Assembly: GCA_000711775.1 (NCBI GenBank)
Contig: ARYC01017621.1
Location: 1 to 64,000 of the forward strand
Direction of reading: 5' to 3'
Length of the DNA stretch: 64,000 nucleotides
From: Oxytricha trifallax
Taxonomy: Eukaryota > Ciliophora > Spirotrichea > Sporadotrichida > Oxytrichidae
The position numbers were made by a program, and so were the translations under genes. Shown here in pieces: positions 26,101-37,502 of this stretch; within the stretch, counting starts at the first letter, position 1, and every line of letters begins with the position of its first letter. The notes beneath the pieces were generated by a model. It had not been told where the DNA came from, made no database searches, and worked only from the letters and a program-made list of their open reading frames with translations.

Positions 26101-27414
26101 TTCTTCAAGTTAATGTCTATGCACTCTATGATTTCCTAAGCAAGTACTATCTTATAATAATTAATATAAAAATCTTGAATTGGGGTATAACTAGAAATAT
26201 TTTTTAATATTTCTAAATAAATGGGCTATAATTGTAGTTTTTGTTCTATCTTTATTTGATAACTTTGTATGTATCAGAGATTACTTTGCTAGTTGGGAAT
26301 TTTTCAAGATATCCCACATTTGTTAGAAAGTCATCCGAGCTTTTGCTCTCCATCAAAGGAAGATAAATTGATATTCAATTCTATAATGTATTTTATAAAT
26401 TAGCAACTGAACGCTCTAGTCATTGCAGGTGTTGGAAGTGCTGGCATTTCTAACTATGTCCTTGAACTTATTGAACCTAAATTTATCTTATAAGCTCAAT
26501 TATTTATTTAAGAACTTCTTCTTCTAGTCACTGATAATATTTCTGTTGTCAAAGAATTACGATGCTATAAGGGTTTCTAAATATGTTAAGTTTTTAAAAC
26601 CTTTAAGAATAAAAACCCCAAAATAATTATTATTAAATTTTATAGACTTTAAGTAATTATTGAAAACTAGACGTTATATTTGTTTATTAATGATTTTATG
26701 AAAAAAATTGCTTAAAATATACAATGAATAAAAATTCCATAAACTAAAATGTTTGTCGAGAATAAGAATTCCTTAATAATTAATGAACTATTACGATTTA
26801 CGAAGGAACGAAAAATATTATAAAAAACAGTATGCAATATTATAAAATACCTGTTAATTAATAATATAAAAGAAAATTAAGTATAATATATTATAATGTT
26901 AATCAGTTTTTATTATAAAATTTTAAATTAAAATAAAATAATAAACTATTATTAATCATACGTAATCAAACAAATAAAAGTACAAATATTATTACAAGGA
27001 GTGTTAGTCCTCTAATGACTTATTAATTCATTAGTATTCAAAATTACTTTCCGCAGAAATCCAAAGGGTAATTCTATCATTTCTTAAGAAGTAATTTACC
27101 ATCAAAGTAGTATAGTAATTCAAACATGTAGAGGTTGATTTCAAAAATAAATATAATGAATTTAATGTTAAATCTGGTTTTTTTTTAACATTGGTTTATC
27201 ATCTACCACACTATAGAAATATTAATATTAAGGTAGTACTATGTGATTATCTTGAGAGTTTGTGAGAGGGGATATGATTCTCCTTCGAATTTAATGAAAT
27301 CTTACAAGAAATTGAATATCTGTAGAACGCCATTGTGCTTCTCCTTATCCTCATGATTGTTATAAAAGATAAGAACATAATCAAAGCCTCGTAAAAGACT
27401 TTCTTTTAGTTATT

Positions 27415-27750
27415 TAAGATTTATAATAGGAAATTAATAAATTTAATAAAAAACTTTTAATAAATTAAAAAGTATTCGTAGAGATCAGACGCAGGTGGAC
27501 CAAGAGCGCTCATTAAAAATGTAAGTTACAAAATGACTATCTTTAAATTTTAATTTATAGTGGTCCATCTTGGTAAGACCACAGATGTAGCTGGATTGGT
27601 GCTTCACTAGTTGAAACAGAGAAGAGACTTAGAAGACTTCAACGATGTTGATGATGAAGATGATTAAGGTGATGAGGAAGATGAAACGCTTTATTATACA
27701 TTTCCATTTTTTATTTGTATAATAAGTATTCTGATCAAATTAAATTAAAT
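27415..27750 (+). repeat. S repeat, copy S2 (intron-bearing short element)
   Basis: Closest to the presumed intact form. After the leader GATTTATAATAGGAAATTAA comes GACGCAGGTGGACCAAGAGC, then a typical splice donor GTAAGTTACAAA (about 27513) and an acceptor TTTATAG about 40 bases later. Downstream one frame reads VVHLGKTTDVAGL and then a strongly acidic stretch (DDEDDQGDEEDE) ending TFPFFI. The same layout is seen in S1. The copy abuts the upstream end of the RNF213-like pseudogene. It may be a small gene that moves as part of a repeat, or a MITE that carries an exon; I do not recognise the product. Confidence 0.7.
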
Positions 27751-29334
27751 TATTAATTCACTAAATTCTCCAAATTATATATTATGATTGAAGGAAATAA
27801 TGATTTGTTTCTTGTTTTGGCAGATATTTTAAGAATGAGTTATAATTCAGAAACTTCTTTGCTTTTGTTCTTTCTTGTTCTGACTAACCTGGCTCTACTT
27901 GGTCATCCCCACTTGTTCCAGTCTTTATAAAATTATATATACTTAAGATCAGTTATTGTTTCTCAAGTCCTAAGTTTGATGTTTAATCAAAGTTTGAAAG
28001 TTATTTCCATCTTACAGTTTGTCTATTTTAAATACATGATCTTTAAGTGATTCTAAATTTCTAAATTATAAGGGAAAAGTTGTTTTCTATTCTTATTTTG
28101 TAGTAATCAAGTAGAAATGGATGTATTTGTCATCCAGGTCATCATCAGATATATTTTAAGCATCAAATTTATCTTTTCAATCCTCTATAATAATTATTAA
28201 TAAAAAATACAAATATTTATCATACCGCAAACTCTGAGAGTTGGTTGCCTACTCTGTGATCAACCATATTATCTTATAATTTTATATCTTTAAAATATTA
28301 ATATATGAAAATCTTATTGATCAAATTAATAATAAGCTAATATTACAAAAATTCTAATTCATCTTATTGATTTCTGATAAGTGGTTATTCCGATATATTG
28401 ACATTGAAAATTAAAATAGTGCATGATAAATATAATTATTTTAGTAGAAATATAAAAATGCCCAGAAAAGGAGGAAAGAGAATAAGACTAACTCTTCATT
28501 CTTAATTATTTACTTAACCTAATTTGACTGAAGAAAAAGACCAGAGCTCATATAGAAGAAGTTGATGAAGATGTAGAATTTGTTCCCAAATGTATCTATT
28601 CCATATGTACAGTAATTTTTTATAGCATTCATTCATCAAGAGAGGAAATAAGTACTTACTTAAAAGAATGTTGCTAATCACTCTATCAACAATCAGTTAA
28701 AGATCTTAAAGTTGATGATTTTACAACTATTGGAATTATTTAAAAATTACTATTTGTAGTAATTTAAAATTATAATCTAATTAAGTAATGTCATGGTTGA
28801 TTGGTTAAATATAATATTAAATAAACTGTTAAGTTCAATATAGTAATATGATTTTGACATAAAGAAATAATACATTTTACTTTAAAATAGTAATAACTAT
28901 GTAGTGTTCTTTAGTTTTTAAAGTAATAATTTTTATTAAATTGAATAGTTTTGAAATTAAAATTAGTTTAGGATTCAATAAATTCTATCTGTAATCATAA
29001 TAACTCTTTATAGATTTACATAAAGTCTATATATATAATAATTTTGATTCATGATTTTATTAAAATAATAATATATATTCACAAATAGGCATATTAGGGA
29101 TTATATAGAATTCTCTTCATAAGTTTTTTCAAATAGATAAATTCTATATAGAATTATGAGTAAATTAATGAAGAAACTAAGGATTTAAAATTTATTTCAT
29201 AAATATAGTAAAAGTTTTATTAAATTTTAACAAGCTTATATTATATTTGAAAAATATCTATATTTTATTTAAATAGATTGAGATGATTTATTAGAAATTA
29301 TCATGCTTATGAATAATACTGTATATAATATTTA
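27751..29334. other. AT-rich spacer with weak coding traces
   Basis: Mostly simple AT-rich sequence. At 28458 an ATG opens MPRKGGKRIRLTLHSQ..., and in a shifted frame KKKTRAHIEEVDEDVEFVPK follows to about 28620; these are protein-like and basic/acidic, perhaps a fragment of a gene, but too short to name. 28700-29330 shows nothing. Confidence 0.35.
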
Positions 29335-29336
29335 TT

Positions 29337-29404
<68 letters not shown>
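29335..29404. repeat. (AAT)n microsatellite
   Basis: Uninterrupted TAA/AAT trinucleotide run of about 70 bp, followed at once by a GC-richer block (GATCACATTGAGGTCTCTGG). Confidence 0.98.
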
Positions 29405-29405
<1 letters not shown>

Positions 29406-29620
29406 TAGATCACATTGAGGTCTCTGGGGACCCCCGATCTTAGTTGCTTTTTAATGCAAATAAGGGAAAAGCCCTTTATTTAAGTGGAGATTCACTCCTG
29501 TATACTGAGATTTCATCTTCTTCTGTTGTTTCTTCTCTTTCCTCCTCTTGGTCTTCCTTTGCCTTTGTTCTTTCTTTTGTTGTTTCTTCTTTTACCTCCT
29601 CGTTTTGGTCCTGAGTGAAA
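29405..29620 (-). CDS. Low-complexity Glu/Lys-rich coding trace
   Basis: The minus strand from 29620 down to about 29500 reads NEEVKEETTKERTKAKEDQE with further E/K/T repeats, ending VYRSESPLK. Low complexity and short, with no start codon in view. It may be part of a charged linker of some gene or merely a purine-rich repeat. Confidence 0.3.
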
Positions 29621-29748
29621 TTATTTATTATATATTATTAATCTTAATTGCCAACATTTGAAACTTTGGCGATGAAGCTACAATATTAATATAATTTTCT
29701 AAAAATTATCAAAATAAATATGAACTGCAATCTGAATCAATGAATGGA

Positions 29749-31302
29749 CATGCATGAGCTTATGTACCCCGCTCTTAAATTAAAAGAAAGGCAAATGAAT
29801 ACTCTAAAGGATTTCATGTCAGTAGCTGGTTAATTTTGAGTACCTCACATGATGATGTTCTCACAGACAGATAAATCTACTACATAAGCCTTATAAAGAA
29901 CCCCAAAGCACCCACTATCACATTCAAGATTGATGAGTATTAACTATCACGAGATGTTCAAAAAATGAAGAGAACAAGTAAAATTTTCTCAAGAACTCTT
30001 CAAAATACACCATTATTGATTATGAACGATTTAGGTATAATAGATAAGAATGATGCAAAGAAAATAGTATGCATCACTAATGGTTAGAGTGTGTTCCCAA
30101 CTATTAAAGTTTAAAGCATGGATTTATCATAATGCAATAGAGTCAATTTATTCAATCTTTTTACTGATGAGAATGGTGAGAATTTCCAGGAGTTCATACA
30201 CTATGAACTATCTACTCGCCAGAGATCAAATTAAGCTTTTAGTTGATAACAAGATAGTTCCTTCCCTGTCTAGTAACAATGATATTTTAGATTATATCTA
30301 TTATAAGGGTGGTGCCTATTCCTCAGAATGTGAAGTTGATGATATTCCAGAATCTAAAATTATCTTGCCTGAAAATTTTTAAGATAAGAAAAAGAATTTT
30401 AATGTTGCAATTAAGCTTCACGAAATTTGGATATAATTTAAAGAATTCTGACATAAACTCAGATTGAGGTTGGTAAAGATTGAAAAGAGTGTTTGCCGTG
30501 GTAATATAGTCTATCACGCTTACTTGAAAAAGTTCAAGGGAAAAATCGAGGGACAGTTTGATGACATCAGAAGAAAAGAGATCTCAAGACTGAAAAAAAG
30601 AGTCCAAGATGAAAATGTTAAATGAAAGTAGGATGAAAAAAGATTCCAAGGATGCCATTAAGAAGAGTAAATATGCGAATAAAGATGTAAATGAGGATGA
30701 ACAAGAAACTGAGAAGAAGAGAGATAAGAAGTTAACAGGAAAGAAGCCAATTGGCTTTAAAGAAGAAGAGTACAATTTAACAAATGCAATTTTTAAAAAT
30801 CAATTTAATTTAGCATAAAATTGTTGAATGATGCATAATTTGATGAAACAAAAGATGACAGAGTTTTACCCAAAAACATTAAATACATGAAAAACATGCT
30901 TATCAAACCAATCCTCAGGGAAAAAAAGCAAAAGTGAGTAAACTCAATTACTTCCTCATACAAATTATAAGTTAAACTTGGTTGAAGTGTGATTAAATTA
31001 ATTGATAATAATTTTGCAATAATTTAAATATAAAAATACATTCAGACAAAATTATGGTATATTAGCCTCCCATTAATTTCACAACTCTAAAGTCAGACAA
31101 TCAAAGTAAACCCCAAAAAATTGAGGAAGACCTCCTAAGCTTGTGATATACAAGCAGTAGCAGCAATTTCAATATAATTAAACATAATAAAAGTAGCAAT
31201 TTAAAAACCAGGAAGAAAACTAGTGGTGGATGTAGCGGCGCATTATTTAATCCTTAGGACATCTTAACTTCATTTGCCATTGAGAGCTGGAAGGAAAAAT
31301 GA
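29749..31302 (+). pseudogene. Broken gene of unknown family, basic C-terminal half
   Basis: With the ciliate code a series of long frames follows: about 29870-30245 (ITFKIDEYQLSRDVQKMKRT and onward, some 125 residues), 30208-30450 (IKLLVDNKIVPSLSSNNDIL...), 30452-30612 (a lysine-rich helix, KKFKGKIEGQFDDIRRKEIS), 30609-30830 (EKKRDKKLTGKKPIGFKEEE) and 31054-31302 (ATG to TGA, one internal TGA). Each junction needs a one-base shift or a stop bypass. The pieces are collinear and alike in style, so I read them as a single gene with several frameshifts. I recognise no domain. TBE A lies 258 bp downstream. Confidence 0.5.
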
Positions 31303-31714
31303 TTTTGATCATGATAATCCAATTTTTACAGTTACTATCATTAAGTATTTTATATATTTTACAAATTAAACAATAATGATGAGATTATTAAGGAAAGAAC
31401 AAGTTTTCTGATTTCTCAAATGATGATTTTAAGCTAATTTTTAGTTAAATACAAAAGGCATGAGTGCTTATCCCTGAGGGATAAATCCGCTTTCAGCAAA
31501 ATAAGCTATGCTAGAAAAAATGAAGAAGCAAGCGAGTTGTCAAATAAGTTACGAAAGAATCAAAACCCCAAAACCCCTTTAAAAGGTTTATAAGTGCTTT
31601 AATTTTTAGGGTATATTTGGGGTCTTATTGGGGTTAGCAGAGAAAGCGCAGGTTTTATTTGAATTTAATGTATGCTTAATGAATATTAGGGTGAATTGAT
31701 TTAAACGAATTTTA

Positions 31715-33089
31715 TTTGCTTGTCTTTGTTATATCCATTTAATCTTGCTCTCTTAAGTGGCCCAAGTATGCCATCTAATGTTTACCTTGGATAGAAGGGA
31801 GCACTAATTATTATCATCTCTACTATCTTTTTTATTTCCTTGCATTCGCCCTTTTAATGTATATCCTTCTAACCTTAGCTTCTTGATTATTTTTCAAACT
31901 TTGTACCAAAGTAAGCCATACTTTCCATATCACTCTCTAGTATAATAGCTCCGATTGCCCATACATCCTACTAAACAGAGTAATTAGTCCATATCTTACT
32001 GATTGGGAAGTATCCATGTGCCCAAGAACCTTTGCTAAGGTTACTATCTCTTATCTTAATGCTCTATTGAAATCAATAACGACTACTTCTAAAGGGCAGA
32101 GGTTTATCATATCATGGCATATCCAAGTTCATGGAACTCCTTTATACCCTATATCATATATGATAGTATATGATTCAAACCATCTGGGTATCTGTTTATG
32201 ATTTAGATAATCTATCAGAGTCATTTCATATTTCTTAAGCCTTAATGAGATATGACCATAGCTTGGGGTGACACCATTTAGCTTGAGCAAATTCTTGCAA
32301 TCTCTTCATTAAGCCTCTCTTAGAATCATGTATTTGTTAGCAAACTCATTTTAGTACTGCTCATTCTTAAGAAGATAGCTGTAAGGATACACCTTGTATT
32401 GCATAATCATCAATTACAGTGAGTTTTGGTTTTGCAGGAAAGCTAATTTTCAAATAGTTATCAATAAAACTGCTAATATCAATTGCATTTAATGCAGGTA
32501 TGTTCAAAGATTTTACTTAGAAGCATGCTAATATAGTGTTGCCTACTCATCAATTCATGCAGTTTCTATCTTTTGATTTTCTCCTATTACTCTCATTCTC
32601 TTGGCAGGTATAAGCTTTTAAGTTTATATGTCTTGAATCAAGAACTCACTTATGTGATGCTTTTGCGTATGTTTCTTTACTTTTGCTGAATGGATATAGA
32701 ATTTCACACAAGCTGTGCATCAATATCTGCCATCGACTTTATCATGCTTGAAATAGATCTAAGCTCTACCAGAGTATATTTCTTTGATGCGCCACTTCAA
32801 ACTAGAATCAGTTGAGAAGAAATTTTAACAGTCTTTCACATTAAAATGGTTTATTTTTTTCTATTGGTTGCTGTTCCTTATCTTCTTCAATCAATTTAAT
32901 TTATGTTTAAACTCTCATTCTGCACTTTATTTCTTGTTTTCAACAACTATTTTAATTACCTCTTATTCAAATTCTAGAGCTCTTCGCTACATTTCAATAT
33001 ATTACTTCTAGTTTCTTGGAGGAACCAAAGTTAAGCTATGATTATCCTGCTCCAAGAGATACTGCTTTGCAATTCAAGTTAGCCGCCAT
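31715..33089 (-). pseudogene. TBE zinc-finger/kinase gene (A copy)
   Basis: Homologue of the well-preserved gene in TBE B. From the ATG at 33089 it opens MAANLNCKAVSLGAGQ... and then runs through frameshifts. The second C2H2 finger is recognisable (KHDKVDGRYQCTACVKFYIH...KHTQKHH), while the first has lost its cysteines. Kinase parts follow down to about 31720, ending with a REQDQMDITKTSKQNS-like tail that is also found in TBE D. Several one-base shifts make it non-functional. Confidence 0.75.
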
Positions 33090-33099
33090 GTTTAAATTA

Positions 33100-33545
33100 A
33101 AATTAAATTACAATTATTACGCTCTAATAACTTCTCTGGTTAAAATAGCTTTTTATAGGAGTTGGCACAGCTACAACAATGGTTGATTCTTAAGAGTTAG
33201 GCATCATACTTATTCTAATTTTATAAATATAGATTTTCTAATTTCATGGTTGATATTTTTAATTTTGGTACAAACTTAGAAAAAATTTAGTTAAGTACTG
33301 ATACCAATTAGGTTTTGAACCATTTTGGAACTTTTACATTAAAACCTCATTAGTTGAAAACTAGGTACTGATAAAGTTTTGATACTATTAAATTGGTACC
33401 AATTTAAATTTAACTGATTTAGTACCAGTTCTAATTTTGGAACTAAATTGATAAAAATGCTGCTCCATCTCAGAAATTTGTTACAGCTTCTGCAAACTTT
33501 CACCACGTATCTTTGCAGAGTTTACCTCCTATAAGATGTCCACAT
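33100..33545 (-). other. Conserved block upstream of TBE kinase (A copy)
   Basis: Between the kinase and the 22 kDa gene, the minus strand begins with a block that recurs in B (41384-41480), C (50740-50870) and E (57200-57300). One frame, ILQEVNSAKIRGESLQKLQQ followed by ISEMEQHFYQ, is kept in all four copies and looks like a coiled coil; a second overlapping frame (TSYRRQTLQRYVVKVCRSCN) is also similar between A, B and E. It is probably the 5' part of the 57 kDa kinase reading frame. Confidence 0.45.
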
Positions 33546-33604
33546 TTAATAGTAAGTTTTTTAATAATAGGATTCAGAAGTCTATAAAATATAATTTAAA
33601 ATTC

Positions 33605-34244
33605 ATTCAGAGGAAAAGGAACAAAGTATTTCTTAAAAGCAATACTTTGTGAAGAGAAGAAAGATTTTAAAAATAAAGTGAAAAAATTAATTGTAATTCC
33701 CAACTACCATAATATTTCAGTCACTAATCTTTATGAGGATGCCATGTAAGATGAGGAAATGGTATTTTACCTTCCTACCAAGAAACAACTCTGTAATGAA
33801 CTACCAGAGAGAAACTTCATTTTTAGTGTTCTTGGTACAATAAAAGAGGAGTATCTCAAAGAAATAATTGAAGAAGCTCATAAGAAACGATATTCTATAT
33901 CTCCTGAAAACTAAAAGAAGCAAGGTATTCTAATAAGCTCAGCTTGGCGAGATGAACTTAACAAGCATCCTTATCTTTCAAGTAAGCTTAGAAATAGGAC
34001 TTTGTTGAAAAATCTGGCACTGGTATATATCTTATGAAAGAGCTTGCTAAGGTTCATAGAGATATAAACCGCAGACAGTTCATTAAGTAAGCAAGAGACT
34101 TTATAAAAATGTTCAAAAACTAGAATATTAGAACATAGTTGCAGGAGATGACAGTAAGAGAAGAAACTCAGGGCCTGTCAAACCATAAGAAAAAAGAAAA
34201 AGAAAGAGAAGCCTTATCCTTTTAAGGTTCCATTTAATATGTGA
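33605..34244 (+). pseudogene. TBE 22 kDa protein (A copy, N-terminus lost)
   Basis: Reads GTKYFLKAILCEEKKDFKNK, then VIPNYHNISVTNLYEDAM and LPERNFIFSVLGTIKEEYLK, in one open frame of about 140 codons, then after a shift near 34035 to a basic tail ending PYPFKVPFNM and TGA. The first ~70 residues present in B and C are missing or unrecognisable. This protein of unknown function is encoded between kinase and transposase in all TBEs, on the strand opposite to both. Confidence 0.8.
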
Positions 34245-34839
34245 ACTATTTCATTCATTTACGTGAAAACTTACTCTTGATAAATTATAAATCAATAAGG
34301 AAAATTAAATCTTTTTAAAATACACAACTGCCTTAGAAAATAGATATACAAATTAATTTTCTATTATAATGCGAAAAAAAATGAAATTAATAAAGACTTG
34401 TGTATAATAAGCAAACAGTGAATAAAGCTAAGATTTTTAATTATAATTTTTAGTGTTTATTTTTTATTTCCCAAAATGATTGTTGGTTAACACAGTTATC
34501 ATATAAGTTCTATAATTATTAGTTATTTTAGGTAAATTACAATAATTTCTAAATTAAGAAAATAGAGTAAATATTAGAGCGGACTTTGAAAAGTCTCCAT
34601 TCTGAAATTATTATAAATAATAGATTTTTATAGGCTATGATGAAAAAAATATCTTATTAGCATTTTTAATACGAGATTTTAGAATGAAAGCACTTACTTT
34701 AGTTTTATTATGTAATTTAGTGAAGGGATTAAGAGAGTATTGCATCAACCTTTTTGTGCTTTGTTTCCATTTAAAATTATATTTATGATTTTATTAATAA
34801 TTAACGTTATGTGGTTATATATAATAATTTTTAATTTTC

Positions 34840-35850
34840 AAAGATTAATTATCGATAATAAACATTCATTCTTCCTTTCTTTGCATATATCGCAGTTTTA
34901 TCTTTATTCACTCTCTTGCAACTACTTTGTATTAAATCTACTGTATCGATTGGTAATCATGCATTAGATGATACAGCAGCAGATTCTAGTAGTAAGTCTT
35001 GATTTAACTCGAGTAAAATTCAATTCTTTTAAATTAAGGACAATAAGGAACGTTGTATACAGGAGTTATGTTTAACTCCTTAGTCTTATGACCTGATAAG
35101 TTATCAACAAATAAGATAGATTCTTAGCTGCTATACTTCTCTCTGAGTTTATGCAAAAACTCAATATACTGCTCTCGCATAATAGAGCGAGGATAAATGA
35201 CATAAGCTTTTAGACTTGAATCTACCCAAATACCGACTAAAATTGCGTGAGTGGCAACCTTTACCTTTTAGTCATAAACTTCTATATTATCATACATTTT
35301 ATACCAGGACTTATTAATAAATGTATTGAATCACTGCTTCATCAGCTTGTAAGAACTTGATGTTATTAGTAATAGCTCTCTGCATTTAATCATATATAAA
35401 GTTTAAATTATTACTATAAAAAGGCAGTGTAAAATCAATTACTCTCTTAGAAAGTAATACCATTTCTTCTATAAATATAAGCTTTAGTCTAAGGCGAGAT
35501 ACGCATATCATGAAACTCGCAATGAAATATGACAGCTCGTTAATCAAGAGGAAAGTGGGCCTAATACTTTAAAGTCTTAGAGTCACAAGGTAGTCAATAT
35601 GGGTCTTAGTGAACTTTTATTTTCTTACTGGATGTTTTCAAGTATCAGAATTAAAATGATAAACATCTAACATGCAGTGATACCAAACAATGGAGGCACT
35701 CTTCCGTAGGAGTCTTGCTATGGCTGTATAATTCAGCACTGGTTTGACTTAGTCTATATTAATACTTGTACCATACCTAACCTTAAGCAGTAAATCTAAA
35801 TATTACTCATCATAAATAGACTCTAAATTTCGTTAATTTCTATTTCTCAT
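34840..35850 (-). pseudogene. TBE transposase (A copy), DDE type, broken
   Basis: Begins MRNRNQRNLESIYDEQYLDL at 35850 and follows the B transposase with two in-frame TGA codons and several frameshifts. Catalytic landmarks are still visible: QADEAV (first Asp), LFVDNLSGHKTKEL (second Asp) and RIEFYS (Glu). About ten residues between the second Asp and Glu are deleted relative to B. It belongs to the Tc1/mariner-IS630-like DDE group used by TBEs. C-terminal PIDTVDLIQSSCKRVN is close to B. Confidence 0.85.
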
Positions 35851-36102
35851 TTTACAAATTGGCCTTATTTTTCTACTAACCCCAATAAGACCCCAACTAT
35901 ATCCTACAAATCAAAGCACTTATAAACTTCCTAAAGGGGTTTTGAATCTGGTATAAAAGTTCATATTTGCCCCTTTCAAATTTCATGCATGCTTTGACAC
36001 AAAAACAAATAAAATTTAAATTAAAAATCTTGCTGAATGCTTTATGGCAATTTATTCCTAAATTAGCACCTTATGATTGTGAATGATGCTAAGTAAGTTA
36101 GG

Positions 36103-36638
36103 GAATTCTAAAAGAAGCCGAATCAAAGAAAAGTGTTATATGGGCCAATCTGGATCATGGTTACTCTGATAATAGAATTATGAATTTTAGTTCATCTGCA
36201 GACTGCTCTATCAAGTCAAAATCACTACTTTAGTTCTCTAGCTGCAAAAGACATTCTTGTTAAACAATCTAACTACAAGGTGTTTAAAACAACATTCTTC
36301 ATATTCCTTATGTTTGTGATGAATCCCTTCGTGGGTTGCTTGATTTTAAAGAACAGAGGAGCAATTGATGGTATCTATATAAAATTTACGGCTATTTCTT
36401 CTCTATTTTTATACCGCTTGCACTAGTGAACTTCATATTCATGTACCTTAACAGACTCTGGTTATTTATGCTGTTAGTTTGTGGAGCAATAAGCTTTTAC
36501 CATTAATACAAATAAACCAAAATGTACTTAACTAAATATATAATGGATGATCAAACGTAGAAATACTTCGTTAGCTATATTACTGGGTCCACTGCTCTCT
36601 TCTTGCTTCTCTTCAGGTTCTATTTCTTACAAGCTTGA
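36103..36638 (+). pseudogene. Yip1/YIPF1-2-like Golgi membrane protein fragment
   Basis: Two collinear frames. The first (36103-36380) has VLYGPIWIMVTLIIEL, which matches the family signature DLYGPFWI.TTL at the first membrane segment, and NYKVFKTTFFIFLMFVMNPF; it contains one TGA (36181-36183). The second (36370-36638) has IKIYGYFFSIFIPLALVNFI, the typical YGYSLFIFIP segment, and two further hydrophobic helices before TGA. Yip1-domain proteins have five helices and act with Rab GTPases in ER-Golgi transport. The N-terminal cytosolic part is absent. One frameshift near 36383 and one stop mean that this germline copy cannot be read directly; it is either a pseudogene or needs rearrangement. 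It lies 158 bp from the end of TBE A. Confidence 0.7.
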
Positions 36639-36895
36639 TGCGAAGAGAGAGTGAAATTAGATCAAATAGGTTGAAGTAAATTATTTGAGTGTTTATTTTT
36701 GTTAAATTTAATGTATGATTAATAATTGAGTTAGTCTCTTCTAATTCTTAAATTCTGAAATAAATAAATAAGGGAAAGATATAGGAAGTGAGTTCTTAAA
36801 TTAATTAAAAGGAAGTCATTATTATTATTCAATATATCTCAGAAGCAGATAAATGGTAACTATTATCACCAACTGTTCACCTCCTGTTTTAAATA

Positions 36896-36975
36896 GTCAA
36901 AGACTCAAAAAAGAAAGTAAAGGCAGCAAAAGAAGGAGCAAAAGGTGCCAAAGAAGAGAAGCTACCCAGCAACCT
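36896..36975 (+). CDS. Possible N-terminal segment of ribosomal protein uS11
   Basis: A Lys/Ala-rich stretch, KKKVKAAKEGAKGAKEEKLP, in the style of the N-terminal tail of eukaryotic uS11, located about 360 bp before the clear uS11 core and on the same strand. If right, 36976-37335 would be an internal eliminated sequence. The tail is low complexity, so this is only plausible. Confidence 0.3.
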
Positions 36976-37298
36976 TTATTAATTGTATTTAATTTTATTA
37001 AAAAGATTATCAGACCTAGTGAATAAATAGGTATATGGAGAAAAAAATTTAATTATATATGTATTACACAAAAACTTTATTTAAAAAAAACAATAAAATA
37101 TTATCAAGCAAAATTAACTTTAGCTAGTTATGAAATTTACTTTGAAAGTAAATTAAGTACCTTGAAAATTAATTATAAACAACAATTTTAATAATTATAA
37201 AATTATTATATAATATCTTTAATAATTCCATAAGTTGAAATATTGTTAGAATAACAAAACTTATATGATATTATTATTTGAATTTAATTACCAACTAC

Positions 37299-37332
37299 TG
37301 ACCCCCTTTTGTTGGTGACCCCCTTTTGTTGG
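37299..37332 (+). repeat. 17 bp tandem duplication before uS11
   Basis: TGACCCCCTTTTGTTGG occurs twice back to back (37299-37315 and 37316-37332), immediately before the uS11-homologous sequence starts. The C5T4 core resembles telomeric C4A4/T4 sequence only loosely. Confidence 0.9.
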
Positions 37333-37335
37333 TGC

Positions 37336-37502
37336 ATGTAAACTGACCGAAACGTTTTTGGCGTCTGCCACATCTTGCAAACATTCAACAACACTGTCAT
37401 CCATATTACTGATCTTTCAGGCAGAGAAACTTACTCTAGAATCACCGGTGGTAAGAAGGTCAAGGCTGACAGAGAGGAGTTATCTCCTTATGTGGTAAAT
37501 GT
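37336..37502 (+). pseudogene. RPS14: Ribosomal protein uS11 (RPS14), first segment
   Basis: Reads [20 protein letters not shown] then [20 protein letters not shown] and REELSPYVV, unmistakably the core of eukaryotic uS11 (small-subunit protein of the platform that contacts the 3' end of 18S rRNA). Similarity stops at SPYVV. The next homologous residues start at 37731, so 37503-37730 looks like an internal eliminated sequence. ATG at 37336 is in frame but lies inside the protein relative to the usual ~150 residue length; some 30 N-terminal residues must come from elsewhere. Confidence 0.85.

Larger units (their letters stand above)
17740..27410 (-). pseudogene. RNF213/mysterin-like giant AAA+ protein, degenerate
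   Basis: Read on the minus strand with TAA/TAG as Gln, protein-like stretches of 50-125 residues follow one another from 27.4 to 17.7 kb, joined only by frameshifts or TGA codons. The diagnostic part is at about 18090-18300: FVAVIDEIGLAKHSIHNPQQ followed by ELLRLLE, VAFVGIQT and, after a frameshift, LDASKINIVITLSR. This is the Walker B and second-region-of-homology pattern of the RNF213 AAA3 module (DE[VI]GLA..., GISNW.LD..KMNR in the family). No intact Walker A was seen upstream. Further clear stretches: 27250-27405 (SLLRGFDYVLIFYNN), 25540-25680, 24780-24950 (IILFFDPDFDLNQLEEL), 23770-24170 (coiled-coil rich), 22140-22290 and 20600-20850. Family members are 4000-5000 residue ATPase/E3 ligases; about 2700 codons survive here. 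Interruptions are S1 (18.75-19.1 kb) and the palindrome at 21478-22129. It could instead be a segmented gene with unseen IESs, but the number of frameshifts favours a pseudogene. Confidence 0.62.
31561..35944. mobile_element. TBE A, complete telomere-bearing element
   Basis: Starts with CAAAACCCCAAAACCCC at 31561 and ends with GGGGTTTTG at 35944; both sides are flanked by AAT (31558-31560 and 35945-35947), the expected ANT target duplication. The right end has lost one telomeric unit yet keeps its duplication, so this is shortening after or during insertion. The subterminal repeats (AGGTTTATAAGTGCTTTAAT... on the left, its inverted form at 35900-35935 on the right) match those of B and E. It carries three decayed genes: zinc-finger kinase (minus), 22 kDa (plus) and transposase (minus). 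4384 bp, close to the ~4.1 kb known for TBE1. Confidence 0.95.

Noticed and set aside
26400..26500. LVIAGVGSAGISNYVLEL on the plus strand as a possible nucleotide-binding motif
   Set aside because: No GKT/S follows, and the surrounding coding traces are on the minus strand.
30323..30775. Minus-strand ORFs opposite the unknown gene
   Set aside because: Shadows of the better plus-strand frames, which are longer and more protein-like.
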